This document shows, in pieces, positions 10,521 through 20,084 of a stretch of 64,000 bases of DNA (positions are counted from its first letter, which is position 1; each line of letters begins with the position of its first letter). Origin of the DNA: Rahnella laticis (GTDB lineage Bacteria; Pseudomonadota; Gammaproteobacteria; Enterobacterales; Enterobacteriaceae); NCBI RefSeq assembly GCF_015644585.1, contig NZ_JADOBI010000007.1:186001-250000 (forward strand). Direction: 5' to 3'. The notes beneath the pieces were generated by a model. That model saw nothing but the letters and a program-made list of their open reading frames with translations, did no database searches and was not told where the DNA came from. The translations under genes and the position numbers were made by a program.

Positions 10521-10726
10521 GTCCGCTCCGGCAGAGGAGAAAAAATAATCCGCCACGCTGGCCGGATGCCAGTTCGTGTCGGATTAACCGAGCGTAACCG
10601 TATAACATTACAGAATTTTCGGCGATATGAATTTAGCCGCTTTTTTGCCACTAAATGTAAGCGATTATCTTACGGCGCGCCGGCAGCCAGACGCAGCTGC
10701 TGTCGGCGGTTTGGTGTCTGAAGGGA

Positions 10727-11863
10727 TTACGTGAGGGAAACGGATTCGAAACGCCGGAACATCGCCAGCGCCAGGCCACGCGCGGGATTGAACCGTTCGG
10801 TAACAAAGGTGATTTGCGTGCGGCTGAACGGAAACGTCAGCGTAAATTGCTGCGCTGCGGCCAGTGTATTTTCAACAAATAGAGGATGAACGTTATAGGG
10901 GCAATCAATCAGCAACGTTTTCGGATTCATTAAATGAATAATCTGGCTCAGCGCTTTACCCAGAAGTTGCCCGGCCTGCGCCATCACCTCATTCACAATT
11001 TCAGCCGACTGCTGGCGGTTATCCCAGCTCAGCCCCGGCTGACGCTGTTCCAGTCGCCGGTTAATGGCCGAAAGGCCGATCAGGGATTCCAGACAACCCC
11101 GCTGACCGCATGAACATAACGGCCCGCCAGGCAGTACCGCTAAATGACCGACCTCGCCCGCCGTCCAGCTTCCGCCGGAATACACGCCATGTTCGGTTAA
11201 CAGCGCGCCGCCAATCCCTTCGCCAATTCGCAGATAAAAACGGGCGTCATTGTCATTGGCGCTTCCGCCTTCGCGGGCAATCAGCGCCGCCGCTTTGACG
11301 TTATTCCAGACGCTGACCGGCACGTTATCTGCACAGGTCAGTAAAGGCTGCAGGTTGACTTCTCCCCAGCCCAGATGCGAGGACACATGCAAAATGCCCT
11401 GCTGATGGTCGATGATGCCGGGAAAACCGACGCCAATGCCAACCAGATCGGGCCACGCCTGCTGTAGCTGCTGGCAATGGCGCATGATTTCCGCCAAAAC
11501 GGACTGCGGCTGGGAGGTATCGAGGGAAAAGGTTTTTTCATCAATGATCTGCGAGAAATAATCACAGACCATCCAGTGCAGACGCTGGCGCTCAATCATG
11601 ATGCCTGCGGCTTTAATTGAAGACGGGTTCAGCGCAACGTGAATTTTCGGACGTCCGATGCTGCTGGTCTGCGCCACGCCCTGTTCTTCCACGTAGCCCA
11701 GCGCCAGCAGGTCATCAACAATCAGGGAAATGGTGTTTTTGCTTAACGCCAGCGCCCGGGAAATATCCAGACGGGAGCTGATTTTCTGCTGGCGGAGATA
11801 AGCCAGTACACGCTTTTCATTGTACTGGCGCAGCAGCGCGGGTCCTTTGCCTGAGTCTTTCAT
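10727..11863 (-). CDS. ROK-family transcriptional repressor (NagC/Mlc type)
   Basis: 378 residues from ATG 11863, which has GGAAAG 7 bases upstream; a second ATG 15 bases earlier (11878) has no such site. The N-terminal helix-turn-helix (about residues 15-70, ISRALALSKNTISLIVDDLL) is followed by a ROK sugar-binding domain with GIGVGFPG, RIGEGIGGALL and the zinc signature CSCGQRGCLE. ROK repressors of the NagC/Mlc group respond to phosphorylated or free sugars. It lies 68 bp downstream of nagA on the same strand, so it probably controls the symporter-nagB-nagA operon. The candidate operator is at 15491-15512. Confidence 0.87.
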   Translation of the reverse strand: MKDSGKGPALLRQYNEKRVLAYLRQQKISSRLDISRALALSKNTISLIVDDLLALGYVEEQGVAQTSSIGRPKIHVALNPSSIKAAGIMIERQRLHWMVCDYFSQIIDEKTFSLDTSQPQSVLAEIMRHCQQLQQAWPDLVGIGVGFPGIIDHQQGILHVSSHLGWGEVNLQPLLTCADNVPVSVWNNVKAAALIAREGGSANDNDARFYLRIGEGIGGALLTEHGVYSGGSWTAGEVGHLAVLPGGPLCSCGQRGCLESLIGLSAINRRLEQRQPGLSWDNRQQSAEIVNEVMAQAGQLLGKALSQIIHLMNPKTLLIDCPYNVHPLFVENTLAAAQQFTLTFPFSRTQITFVTERFNPARGLALAMFRRFESVSLT

Positions 11864-11931
11864 GTCATGACTTTCCATCGCGTTACACCGTAGCGTCGCA
11901 TTATTACATGACTGAGGATCCGCCCGTCAAC

Positions 11932-13089
11932 CTATTCACCCCGCCAGACTTCCGCCCCTTTTTTATACGTCGCCAGCAGCCGGAGTGCGTGATTTTCATC
12001 CTCGCGCAGAAGAATGGCATCCAGCGGCGCACCGGGAATAAGCCCCTGAGCGACCGGAAGATTCAGCCGGGAAGCTGGCCGGACTGACGCCATCTGAACC
12101 GCCTCAGGGCGCGGAACGATGCCATTTTTTAGCAGCGTGTTGACGCCGAATAACAGCCCCTGAACCGAACCGGCCAGCAGCGCCGGATTGTTCGCCATCG
12201 ACAGCCGTCCTTCGGGGCTCAGCACCACATCCCCGCCGATATGCGAATGATAATGTCCCGGCGGCATTCCGGCGTGGCTGGTGACATCACTGACCAGCAG
12301 TGCCCTGCCGTTTTTAGCCCGTATAAAGGTTTTCAGCACGGAGAGCGGCAGGTGTTCACCGTCGGCAATCATCGCGCACCACAGATCATCCTGCGCCAGT
12401 TGCTCCCAGATATAGTTCGGATGCCGCGGTAACGTCAGATGTGCGCCGTTCCCCAGATGCGTCGACATCTGCGCGCCCGCTTTCACCGCCGAGGCAATTT
12501 GTTCTGCGCTGGCAGCGGTATGGCCGATCGAAACCACCACATTATCCGCGACACACTGGCGGATAAAATCATCCGCATTTGGCCATTCCGGCGACAGAGT
12601 GATCAGGCGGATCCGCCCGTCTGCCGCCGTCTGCCAGCGCTGAAACAACGCATAATCAGGAGCCTGAATATGCACCCGGTTATGTGCGCCCCGCGGGCCG
12701 TCCTGCGCGGATAAAAAAGGGCCTTCCAGATGAATACCGGCAACCGATGCCCCGACGGACCGAAACTCACGGCAAGCCGCTGCCAGCGTACTGACCATTT
12801 CCGTGATTTCATCCGCGCCGTTGGTGATCACTGTGGGCATAAACGTCGTTACGCCCTGCTGCCACAGCGCCTGCGCCACCTGCTTAACGGAACCGACGCT
12901 GAAAGGAAAACTGTTAAAGTCAGCGCCACCGTAACCATTGACCTGTAAATCCACCAGACCCGGTGCGATCAGCGGCAGATTTTCACCCCCCGTTACCGGA
13001 CGAATCTGACTGATATTGCCGTCGTGCGCCACAATCTCAACCGGCTGTTGTGTACGATAATCCCTGCCGCGTAACGTGATTTCACTCAT
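11932..13089 (-). CDS. nagA: N-acetylglucosamine-6-phosphate deacetylase
   Basis: 385 residues, normal for NagA of the amidohydrolase superfamily. It converts GlcNAc-6-phosphate to GlcN-6-phosphate and acetate. Visible: PGLVDLQVNGYGGADFN (N-terminal metal region), HLEGPF with the metal-binding Glu, VSIGHTAAS with a metal-binding His, MSTHLGNG, and LVSDVTSHAG holding the catalytic Asp. It overlaps the upstream deaminase gene by 8 bp, which signals co-translation. It is probably a second nagA, since the usual nagE-nagBACD locus lies elsewhere in enterobacteria (inference). Confidence 0.9.
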   Translation of the reverse strand: MSEITLRGRDYRTQQPVEIVAHDGNISQIRPVTGGENLPLIAPGLVDLQVNGYGGADFNSFPFSVGSVKQVAQALWQQGVTTFMPTVITNGADEITEMVSTLAAACREFRSVGASVAGIHLEGPFLSAQDGPRGAHNRVHIQAPDYALFQRWQTAADGRIRLITLSPEWPNADDFIRQCVADNVVVSIGHTAASAEQIASAVKAGAQMSTHLGNGAHLTLPRHPNYIWEQLAQDDLWCAMIADGEHLPLSVLKTFIRAKNGRALLVSDVTSHAGMPPGHYHSHIGGDVVLSPEGRLSMANNPALLAGSVQGLLFGVNTLLKNGIVPRPEAVQMASVRPASRLNLPVAQGLIPGAPLDAILLREDENHALRLLATYKKGAEVWRGE

Positions 13090-13858
13090 CCGCCAACTCC
13101 CCGAAACCCGCGATATCGGTATACAGCGTGCAGGCCGGATGCTTGCGCAGCACGGTCGCCGGACAGGCCGCCGACCGCTGCGCGGTCAGCGTCTGTTTAA
13201 TCGCCTGATGCTTATTCTTGCCGGGCACCATACAAAATAATCGTGCCGCCGCCATCAGCGTCGGGATGGTCAGCGTCAGCGCATGCGTCGGCACATCGTT
13301 CAGCGACGCAAAGCAGCCATCGTTCACCTGTTGCTGACGGCATACTGCGTCCAGCTCAACGATTTTCATCGGCAGCGGATCTTCAAAATCCGCCACCGGC
13401 GGATCGTTAAAGGCTAAATGCCCGTTCTCACCGATTCCCAGACAAACCATATCTACCGGAGCCTGTTGCAACAGGCGGGCATATTCCGCGCAGTTTTGCA
13501 CCGGTTCGCCCGCCGCCGGAATTTTGTAAACCGCGCCAGGCCTGACGATATCGAACAAATGCTCCGTCAGATAATGGCTGAACAGCGCCGGAGAATTTTC
13601 CGGCAACCCGACATATTCGTCCATGTGAAATGCGTCCACCCGCGCCCAGTCAATATCAGCGGCCTGCGCCAGATGCGCCAGAAATTCATTCTGCGACGGC
13701 GCGGCGGCGAAAATAATCCGCACGCGCGTCTGTTGCTGAAGACGTTGGCGCAAGTGTTCCGCCGCATCGCGGGCAGCGGCTTGCCCCATGTCTTCGCGAC
13801 GGGTGAAGACTTCAACATTCAGGCGTCTCGCCTGCGTAACGTACAGTGGTGATGTCAT
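13082..13858 (-). CDS. Glucosamine-6-phosphate deaminase/isomerase family protein (NagB-like)
   Basis: 258 residues. The family motifs HMDEYVGLPENSPALF and CLGIGENGHLAFNDPP are present; in NagB the first holds the catalytic Asp and the second binds phosphate and substrate. It is shorter than and clearly different from E. coli NagB (266 residues, GVGNDGHIAFNEP), so I leave the symbol empty. The place between a transporter and nagA supports deamination of GlcN-6-phosphate to fructose-6-phosphate, although a related amino sugar is possible. Confidence 0.83.
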   Translation of the reverse strand: MTSPLYVTQARRLNVEVFTRREDMGQAAARDAAEHLRQRLQQQTRVRIIFAAAPSQNEFLAHLAQAADIDWARVDAFHMDEYVGLPENSPALFSHYLTEHLFDIVRPGAVYKIPAAGEPVQNCAEYARLLQQAPVDMVCLGIGENGHLAFNDPPVADFEDPLPMKIVELDAVCRQQQVNDGCFASLNDVPTHALTLTIPTLMAAARLFCMVPGKNKHQAIKQTLTAQRSAACPATVLRKHPACTLYTDIAGFGELADE

Positions 13859-13893
13859 AGTAAAACCTGCTTTGTTATTTAACGTGATTCTGG

Positions 13894-15417
13894 TTACCGG
13901 GATTCGGTCTGATAAGCGGAAGCGACTTCCGGCGCAGGCAACTCCTCTGCCTGATCCTGATTAAGCGCATTCAGTAACACGTCAACCTCCGCGCTGACCG
14001 GGCGGCGGCGAAGTAAACCGCCAAGGACAAAGACCGCCAGTGATAACAGCACCGGAATGGCGACGACCTGTGCCGTGCTCATGTCCGGAACGACGAATTT
14101 CACCAGGAAGAAAGCCGAAACGCCGGCTGCCCATGACGTAATCGCCGCCGCCGATCCGCATTTACGGAACCACGGCAACAACCCCAGCAGCATCGGGATA
14201 GAAATCGGCCCGACCAGCCCGCCGAACCAGACAATCAGCAGCGATAACACGCCGCCAAAACGGCTGGCATTGACGGCAATCAGCAACGTGGTGAGGATAA
14301 ACAACACCACCGTGACGCGCGCCACCAGCAGCGAAGATTGTCCCTGACCAAAGCGTTTCGGCAGCAATACCGGCAAAATATCGCGGGTGACGACGGCGGT
14401 GATCGCGTTGGAATCCGAAGACGTCATCGACAAGGTGTGCGTAAACATCGCCACCAGCACCAGCCCGATCAGGCCGTTGGGCAGCAACTGCATCGCCATA
14501 ATGGAATAAGACTGAGAGGGATCGGCGATATCCGGGAATAACAACGGCGCGGCCCACATCGGATAGAACAAAATCAGCGGCCAGACCAGATACAGCGCGG
14601 AAGACAGCAACGCTGCTTTGCGGGCGTCCTTTCCGCGCGGAGAAGCGATAAAACGCTGCGCTAAGTTCCAGGTGCCTCCGTTGTAGCTCAGGGTATAAAT
14701 CACGAAATACGCCAGAATAAAGCCCATCGAATACGGCCCGGCCACGATGTCCGTATGCCCGGCGGGCAGCCGGTCCCAGATGGTCAGCAGGTTGCTGAAT
14801 CCGCCCAGATGAAAGGCCACGGCCACCACCATCACGATGGCGGCAATAAACTGAACGATAAACTGCCCGAAGTCGTTACAGGCGTCGGCCCACAAGCCGC
14901 CCAGCACGGTGTAAAACAGACACAGCACACCGGAAATTGCGATCCCAACCAGCGGATCCAGCCCGGTAAACACATTGATGATAATGGCGATCGCCGCCCA
15001 TTTAGCGCCCACGTCGAAGGTTTTCAGAAACACCCCGCTCCACGCCAGAATCTGCTGCGTCGGCACGTTATATCGCGTGGCGAGATATTCCATCGGCGAT
15101 TCGATATTCATATGAATGCGCAGTCGCGCCCAGCGTGGCGCAAAAATGACTGACCCGATGAAAACCGCAATTGAAATCGGGAACGCCCACCAGAAATAGA
15201 TGGTCAGCCCGAACTTATAGGCCACGGCGGCATAGGCGACAAAAACCGCCGCGCTGTACCCTGACATATGGTGTGAAATCCCTGAAAGCCACCAGGGCAT
15301 TTTGCCCCCGGCCGCAAAAAAATCCCTGGTGTTACCCACGCGCCGCATGGCCCACAACGTGGTCATCACAATCATGAGCGCGTACAGCGCCATGACAAAA
15401 TAGTCTATCCCGTTCAT
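13894..15417 (-). CDS. Sodium:solute symporter (SSS family)
   Basis: 507 residues from ATG 15417, which has CCGGAG six bases upstream; an in-frame start at 15435 lacks one. About 13 hydrophobic helices are visible, starting with MNGIDYFVMALYALMIVMTT, and SSS features such as RNTRDFFAAGGKMPWWLSG-like text near residue 28-45 and AWSGVFLKTFDVGAKWAA. SSS proteins import sugars, amino acids or sialic acid with Na+. As first gene of an operon with NagB-like and NagA enzymes it probably brings in an amino sugar without phosphorylating it. No sugar kinase is in the operon apart from the possibility that the ROK protein acts as one; the ROK protein has a DNA-binding domain, so I favour a repressor. 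Confidence 0.87.
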   Translation of the reverse strand: MNGIDYFVMALYALMIVMTTLWAMRRVGNTRDFFAAGGKMPWWLSGISHHMSGYSAAVFVAYAAVAYKFGLTIYFWWAFPISIAVFIGSVIFAPRWARLRIHMNIESPMEYLATRYNVPTQQILAWSGVFLKTFDVGAKWAAIAIIINVFTGLDPLVGIAISGVLCLFYTVLGGLWADACNDFGQFIVQFIAAIVMVVAVAFHLGGFSNLLTIWDRLPAGHTDIVAGPYSMGFILAYFVIYTLSYNGGTWNLAQRFIASPRGKDARKAALLSSALYLVWPLILFYPMWAAPLLFPDIADPSQSYSIMAMQLLPNGLIGLVLVAMFTHTLSMTSSDSNAITAVVTRDILPVLLPKRFGQGQSSLLVARVTVVLFILTTLLIAVNASRFGGVLSLLIVWFGGLVGPISIPMLLGLLPWFRKCGSAAAITSWAAGVSAFFLVKFVVPDMSTAQVVAIPVLLSLAVFVLGGLLRRRPVSAEVDVLLNALNQDQAEELPAPEVASAYQTESR

Positions 15418-15490
15418 CGTTAACTCCGGTGGCAATCTTGCGTTGTCGAAGTCCGGCGGGAAAACTTGCCGGTTTTTTAATTAATCCTAA

Positions 15491-15552
15491 CTAGGGACTA
15501 ATAAAACCCTAGCATGATGAAACGCGAACAAAACGTGAACAAGATCACGGTT
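15491..15552 (-). promoter_or_regulatory. Operator palindrome and CRP-like site before the amino-sugar operon
   Basis: Two signals lie upstream of the symporter. CTAGGG-N10-CCCTAG (15491-15512) is a perfect inverted repeat, a likely repressor operator, perhaps for the ROK protein. GTGAACAAGATCAC (15535-15548) matches the CRP pattern GTGA-N6-TCAC. If CRP binds at -41.5, transcription would start near 15500 and the operator would cover the -10 and start, a classic activator/repressor layout. Confidence 0.6.
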
Positions 15553-15644
15553 CTTTTCGATATTTATGAGTGAGTTATAGGACTTTCTTATGGATGAGAC
15601 GGAGATCGGTAAAACGCGCCAGCCGGCTGACGTGCCGCAGCCAA

Positions 15645-15675
15645 AATAAAAAAGGTGCCGTGTTGAGCGGCACCT
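15645..15675 (-). terminator. Terminator of the SulP gene
   Basis: Stem AGGTGCCG/CGGCACCT (15653-15660 with 15668-15675); read on the minus strand it is followed by TTTTTTATTTT. It directly follows the SulP stop codon. Confidence 0.85.
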
Positions 15676-15683
15676 GTTGAATG

Positions 15684-17165
15684 TCAGAGATTATCTTCCG
15701 CGACATAATACTGCGGGTCATCCAGTTCGTGGCTGCAAAACGGCCCCGCTTTTTTCAGCAGGCTGACGCAGTCGTTGCTCAGATGACGAAGGCGTATCGT
15801 CTTTCCGGCCTCCAGATACCGCGTGGTCAGCTTATCAATCGCCTCGACGCCGCTCGAATCCATCACCCGCGTACCGGCGAAATCCAGCACCACGTTTTGC
15901 GTATCATTCTGCGGTTCAAACAGTTCTGAAAACGACGCCGCCGAACCAAAGAACAGCGGCCCTTCCAGCTTATACACCGTCAGCGCGCCCTGGGTTTTCT
16001 TCTCGCGGATACGGATCCGCGCCTGTTGCCAGGCAAAAACCAGCGCCGAGATAATCACCCCGCTGATCACCGCAACCGCCAGATCGGTGAAAATCGTAAT
16101 GACGGTGACAATCAGCATCACCAGCGCATCGGCTTTCGGCATCCGCCGCAGACGGCGCAAAGAACTCCATTCGAACGTGTTGTAGCACACCACCAGCATA
16201 ATCCCGGCCAGCGCCGCAACCGGCAGCAGCCCGATGTAACCGGACAAACTCACCACAAACAGAATCAGCAAAATCGCGCCGACCGTGCCGGAAATCCGCC
16301 CGCGCCCGCCCGACGTAAAGTTAATGATTGATTGTCCGATCATCGCACAACCGGCGAAACAGCCGAACAGACCGCAAATCGTATTGCCCGCACCCTGCGC
16401 GATGCTCTCGCGATTACCGTTCCCTTTCTGGCCGCCCATTTCATCGAGCACCGTCATGGTCAGCAGCGATTCAATCAGCCCGACCAGCGCAATCACTACC
16501 GCATAAGGCAGCACCACTTTCAGCATTTCCAGGCTGAACGGCACGACCGGCAGGCTGAAGTGCGGCAATGCACCGGAGATATCCGCCAGATCCCCGACCC
16601 GCAGCGTGTGCAGGTTAAATCCAATCGCCACGGCGGAAACCACAATCAGCGCCGCCAGCGAAGACGGAATGATTTTGGTCAGTTTCGGGAACAGCACGAC
16701 GACCAGGATCGCCAGCAGCACCAGCCCGTACATCAGCGGGCCCTGCCCGGCAATCATGTGAAGCTGCGCCAGCATAATGACAATCGCCAGCCCGTTCACA
16801 AATCCGTGTACCGCTGGCAGCGGCACCATCCGGATAAACTTACCCAGCCGGAACACACCAATCAGAATCTGAATCACACCGGCAAAAATCGTCGCCCACA
16901 GCACATATCCCATGCCGTGTTGCGCCGCAAGGCTCATCAGCACCACCACGATGGAGCCCGCAGCGCCCGACACCATGCCCGGTTTACCGCCAAACAGCGC
17001 GGTCACCAGCCCGATGATAAAAGCAGTGTGCAAACCGACGATCGGCGACAGCCCCGCCACCAGCGAAAACCCGACGGCCTCCGGGATCATCGACACCGCC
17101 ACAACAAATCCGGCCAGCGTTTCGTTCTTCACTTCCGACAACTTCAGACCACGCGGGCTAAACAT
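15684..17165 (-). CDS. SulP-family anion transporter with STAS domain
   Basis: 493 residues. The membrane part (about 1-390) has the SulP/SLC26 opening ETLAGFVVAVSMIPEAVGFS and the FTSGGRGRISGTVGAILLI region; the C-terminus is a short STAS domain with VVLDFAGTRVMDSSGVEAID (about 435-455), where the DSS serine is the one phosphorylated in anti-sigma antagonists. SulP proteins carry sulfate, bicarbonate or dicarboxylates. At 493 residues it is shorter than DauA (about 560) and differs from it. It is monocistronic, with its own terminator, divergent from ychF. Substrate unknown. Confidence 0.88.
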   Translation of the reverse strand: MFSPRGLKLSEVKNETLAGFVVAVSMIPEAVGFSLVAGLSPIVGLHTAFIIGLVTALFGGKPGMVSGAAGSIVVVLMSLAAQHGMGYVLWATIFAGVIQILIGVFRLGKFIRMVPLPAVHGFVNGLAIVIMLAQLHMIAGQGPLMYGLVLLAILVVVLFPKLTKIIPSSLAALIVVSAVAIGFNLHTLRVGDLADISGALPHFSLPVVPFSLEMLKVVLPYAVVIALVGLIESLLTMTVLDEMGGQKGNGNRESIAQGAGNTICGLFGCFAGCAMIGQSIINFTSGGRGRISGTVGAILLILFVVSLSGYIGLLPVAALAGIMLVVCYNTFEWSSLRRLRRMPKADALVMLIVTVITIFTDLAVAVISGVIISALVFAWQQARIRIREKKTQGALTVYKLEGPLFFGSAASFSELFEPQNDTQNVVLDFAGTRVMDSSGVEAIDKLTTRYLEAGKTIRLRHLSNDCVSLLKKAGPFCSHELDDPQYYVAEDNL

Positions 17166-17291
17166 AAGACATCCGGTTTACTTCCAGTCAGTTAAAAAAT
17201 TGTGACAAGTATCTAAAAATGGCCGGAACGAGGCAAGGTTTAATCAATCCGGTCAATGAGGTAGCGGCTGTTCATCACGATCACAACCGGA

Positions 17292-17320
17292 TCGAGAAAA
17301 ATGCCGTTCTCGTGTATAAT
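17292..17320 (+). promoter_or_regulatory. Probable ychF promoter
   Basis: TATAAT (17315-17320) is preceded 17 bases upstream by TCGAGA (17292-17297, 4 of 6 to TTGACA). It lies about 75 bp before the ychF start. Confidence 0.6.
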
Positions 17321-17395
17321 GCGGGGAATTATGGTCATTACATCGCGCAATTACATTTAATTGCTTGATAATTAAGATATTAAGGTGAGAAAAAC

Positions 17396-18487
17396 ATGGG
17401 ATTCAAATGCGGTATCGTCGGCCTGCCGAACGTCGGTAAATCCACTCTGTTCAATGCGCTGACCAAAGCGGGTATCGAAGCAGCAAACTTCCCGTTCTGC
17501 ACCATCGAACCTAACACCGGCGTCGTGCCAATGCCCGATCCGCGTCTTGACCAGCTGGCCGAGATCGTAAAACCACAGCGTATCCTGCCGACTACCATGG
17601 AATTCGTGGACATCGCCGGTCTGGTAAAAGGCGCATCCAAAGGTGAAGGTCTGGGCAACCAGTTCCTGACCAACATCCGTGAAACCGAAGCGATTGGCCA
17701 CGTTGTCCGTTGTTTCGAAAACGACAACATCATCCACGTTAACAACAAAGTGGATCCGGCTGACGATATCGATGTCATCAATACCGAACTGGCGTTGTCT
17801 GACCTGGATACCTGCGAACGCGCCATTCACCGCGTACAGAAACGTGCCAAAGGCGGCGACAAAGATGCCAAAGCTGAACTGGCTGCGCTGGAAAAATGTC
17901 TGCCACAGCTTGAAAATGCAGGCATGCTGCGTGCGCTGGATCTGACCGAAGAAGACAAAGCGGCCATCCGCTACCTGAGCTTCCTGACGCTGAAACCGAC
18001 CATGTACATCGCCAACGTTAACGAAGACGGTTTTGAAAACAACCCGTACCTCGACGTTGTACGTAAAATCGCCGACGCCGAAGGTTCTGTTGTCGTTGCC
18101 GTTTGCGCCGCGGTTGAATCTGACATCGCCGAGCTGGACGACGCTGACCGTGAAGAATTCATGGCCGAGTTAGGCATTGAAGAGCCAGGCCTGAACCGTG
18201 TGATCCGCGCCGGTTACGAGCTGCTGAACCTGCAAACCTACTTCACCGCTGGCGTGAAAGAAGTCCGCGCATGGACCATCCCTGTCGGTGCTACCGCGCC
18301 ACAGGCCGCAGGTAAAATCCACACCGACTTCGAGAAAGGCTTCATCCGCGCACAAACCATCGCGTTCGAAGACTTCATCACCTACAAAGGTGAGCAAGGC
18401 GCGAAAGAAGCCGGCAAAATGCGTTCTGAAGGCAAAGAGTACATCGTCAAAGACGGCGACGTGATGAACTTCCTGTTCAACGTCTAA
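17396..18487 (+). CDS. ychF: Redox-regulated ATPase/GTPase YchF (OLA1 family)
   Basis: 363 residues, full length. YchF is an Obg-related P-loop protein that prefers ATP, binds ribosomes and is linked to translation control and stress. Visible: Walker [10 protein letters not shown] near residue 8, switch text [21 protein letters not shown], and the C-terminal TGS-like domain with [14 protein letters not shown] and [10 protein letters not shown] at the end. A good ribosome site (AAGGTGAG) precedes ATG 17396. Its 3' end marks the junction with the integrated element. Confidence 0.97.
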   Translation: MGFKCGIVGLPNVGKSTLFNALTKAGIEAANFPFCTIEPNTGVVPMPDPRLDQLAEIVKPQRILPTTMEFVDIAGLVKGASKGEGLGNQFLTNIRETEAIGHVVRCFENDNIIHVNNKVDPADDIDVINTELALSDLDTCERAIHRVQKRAKGGDKDAKAELAALEKCLPQLENAGMLRALDLTEEDKAAIRYLSFLTLKPTMYIANVNEDGFENNPYLDVVRKIADAEGSVVVAVCAAVESDIAELDDADREEFMAELGIEEPGLNRVIRAGYELLNLQTYFTAGVKEVRAWTIPVGATAPQAAGKIHTDFEKGFIRAQTIAFEDFITYKGEQGAKEAGKMRSEGKEYIVKDGDVMNFLFNV

Positions 18488-18545
18488 ATAAAATTTGTTG
18501 TCTCATGGGATCTCAATGTATCTCGTGAAGACTGACAAAACCCAT

Positions 18546-18578
18546 AAAATCCACGCAATTACGTGGATTTTTCTTTTC
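18546..18578 (+). terminator. Terminator of ychF
   Basis: Stem AAAATCCACG/CGTGGATTTT (18546-18555 with 18562-18571), 6-base loop, then TTCTTTTC. Confidence 0.9.
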
Positions 18579-18616
18579 ATGGCATCTCATCCATCTCATG
18601 ACAGCGCAGTCAAAAA

Positions 18617-18669
18617 TGAGTACAAGCATGAGTACAATCAGTATCCATCTTCATTTTAGGTGAGTACAA
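18617..18669 (+). repeat. Three TGAGTACAA repeats upstream of the integrase
   Basis: TGAGTACAA occurs at 18617-18625, 18629-18637 and 18661-18669, all in direct orientation within 53 bp between ychF and int. Such short repeats next to a tyrosine integrase are usually arm-type binding sites for integrase or excisionase. The core attachment site itself could not be fixed, because the other end of the element is outside the window. Confidence 0.6.
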
Positions 18670-18700
18670 TAGCGGTATAAGAAATAGACAAGGACTCGCT

Positions 18701-19879
18701 ATGCTCACTAATACGCAATGCCGCACTGCTAAGCCGAAAGAAAAACTCTATCGACTCAATGACTTCAACGGTCTCTACTTGGAAGTGAAACCCAACGGCA
18801 AAAAGGCATGGCGCTATCGGTTTAAACTCAACGGCAGATCCAGCATGTTTGCGTTGGGCGAGTATCCAGCGGTAAAACTTGCCGAGGCGCGGGAGAAATG
18901 CGAGCAAGCACGTAAGCAAGTTGCAGAGGGAGTCAACCCGGCACAGGCTCGTCAGTTAGATAAGATCCGCAAAGTCAACGATGCCTCCAACACCTTTGAG
19001 CTTATCGCTAAAGAGTGGTTGCAGATGAAAGACTGGGCCGACATCACCAAAACGCGCCGCCTTGATATGCTTGAGCGTGTAGTTTTTCCCGCCATAGGCA
19101 AACTTCCTATCAGGGAAATCACCCCGCACCATATTCTTAAAATTCTTCAGGAAACAGCTAAGCGTGGTGCTCCGACCGTTGCCGCTGAAGCTAGACGCAC
19201 TATTTCATCGGTTTTTGAGTTGGCAGTAGCAACGCTCAGAGCAGACAGCGATCCTGTCTGGCCGGTACGTAAAGCACTTCCGGCAAACAAGACGCAGCAC
19301 AAGCAGGCATTGAACACACAGCAAATCGGGAAGCTGTTAAGCTGTTTTGACAACAGTCGCGGCTCATATCAGGTTAACTATTGCATGTGGCTAATGTGGT
19401 GGACGCTGGCGCGGCCTGCCGAAGTTACAGATGCGGAATGGGCAGAGTTCGATCTCGATAACGCACAGTGGACAATTCCGGCAACGCGAATGAAGGCCCG
19501 CAGAGAACACGTTATTCCCCTTCCCTCCCAGGCCGTCAAAATGTTGCGAACTCTCATTGGATTAACTGGACACAGGCAGCATCTTTTTCCGGGACGTGAT
19601 AATCCGCGCGGTCCTATGACGGCACACTCCTTGCGGCAACTGCTCAAAAGTCTCGGTTGGAGTGGCACTTATAGCCCACATGCCACCAGAACTACCGGTA
19701 GTACGCGTTTAAACGAGATGGGCTATCGTCCTGATGCAATTGAGACTCAACTTGCGCACGCTGATACCAATAATGTGCGCCGAACATATAATCATGCAAT
19801 CTATCTTGAAGAACGAAAAGTTATGATGCAAGAATGGGCGAATAAACTTGATGAATGGATTCTGGAAAACTACGAATGA
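18701..19879 (+). CDS. int: P4-type tyrosine integrase
   Basis: 392 residues. N-terminal DUF4102-like arm-binding part (LTNTQCRTAKPKEKLYRLND, LGEYPAVKLAEAREK), central core-binding domain (about 105-190) and C-terminal catalytic domain. Catalytic residues by eye: Arg in LARPAEVTDAEW, HATRTTGSTRLNEMGY in place of the common HGFR/HDLR box, QLAHADTNNVRRTYNHA with the second His and the nucleophile Tyr. It integrates an element next to ychF; the three TGAGTACAA repeats lie immediately upstream. It appears intact. The associated AlpA-type gene beside it is broken. Confidence 0.92.
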   Translation: MLTNTQCRTAKPKEKLYRLNDFNGLYLEVKPNGKKAWRYRFKLNGRSSMFALGEYPAVKLAEAREKCEQARKQVAEGVNPAQARQLDKIRKVNDASNTFELIAKEWLQMKDWADITKTRRLDMLERVVFPAIGKLPIREITPHHILKILQETAKRGAPTVAAEARRTISSVFELAVATLRADSDPVWPVRKALPANKTQHKQALNTQQIGKLLSCFDNSRGSYQVNYCMWLMWWTLARPAEVTDAEWAEFDLDNAQWTIPATRMKARREHVIPLPSQAVKMLRTLIGLTGHRQHLFPGRDNPRGPMTAHSLRQLLKSLGWSGTYSPHATRTTGSTRLNEMGYRPDAIETQLAHADTNNVRRTYNHAIYLEERKVMMQEWANKLDEWILENYE

Positions 19880-20084
19880 GCATTACTTTTTTAGATTTTA
19901 TCAATTCGATGATCTTGCCCCGCCATTTCTATACATCATACTGATCATTATTTTTGGATATAACAGAAGCTTGGGAAAGAACAATTTTCTATACATAAAT
20001 AATGAAAAAAAATCAACCTCCCAAGATACTGATCAAGAGGTTGATATTCTTTAACATAAAGAATCAGCCTAGTTGGGATCGCAA
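19880..20084. other. AT-rich spacer after int
   Basis: I see no gene. A weak stem CAACCTC/GAGGTTG with a 16-base loop (about 20017-20045) followed by ATATTCTTT might end int transcription. Confidence 0.3.

Noticed and set aside
16332-17195. 287-codon plus-strand frame opposite the SulP gene
   Set aside because: Translation is rich in His, Gln and Arg, typical of the complement of a hydrophobic transporter gene; no domain is visible.
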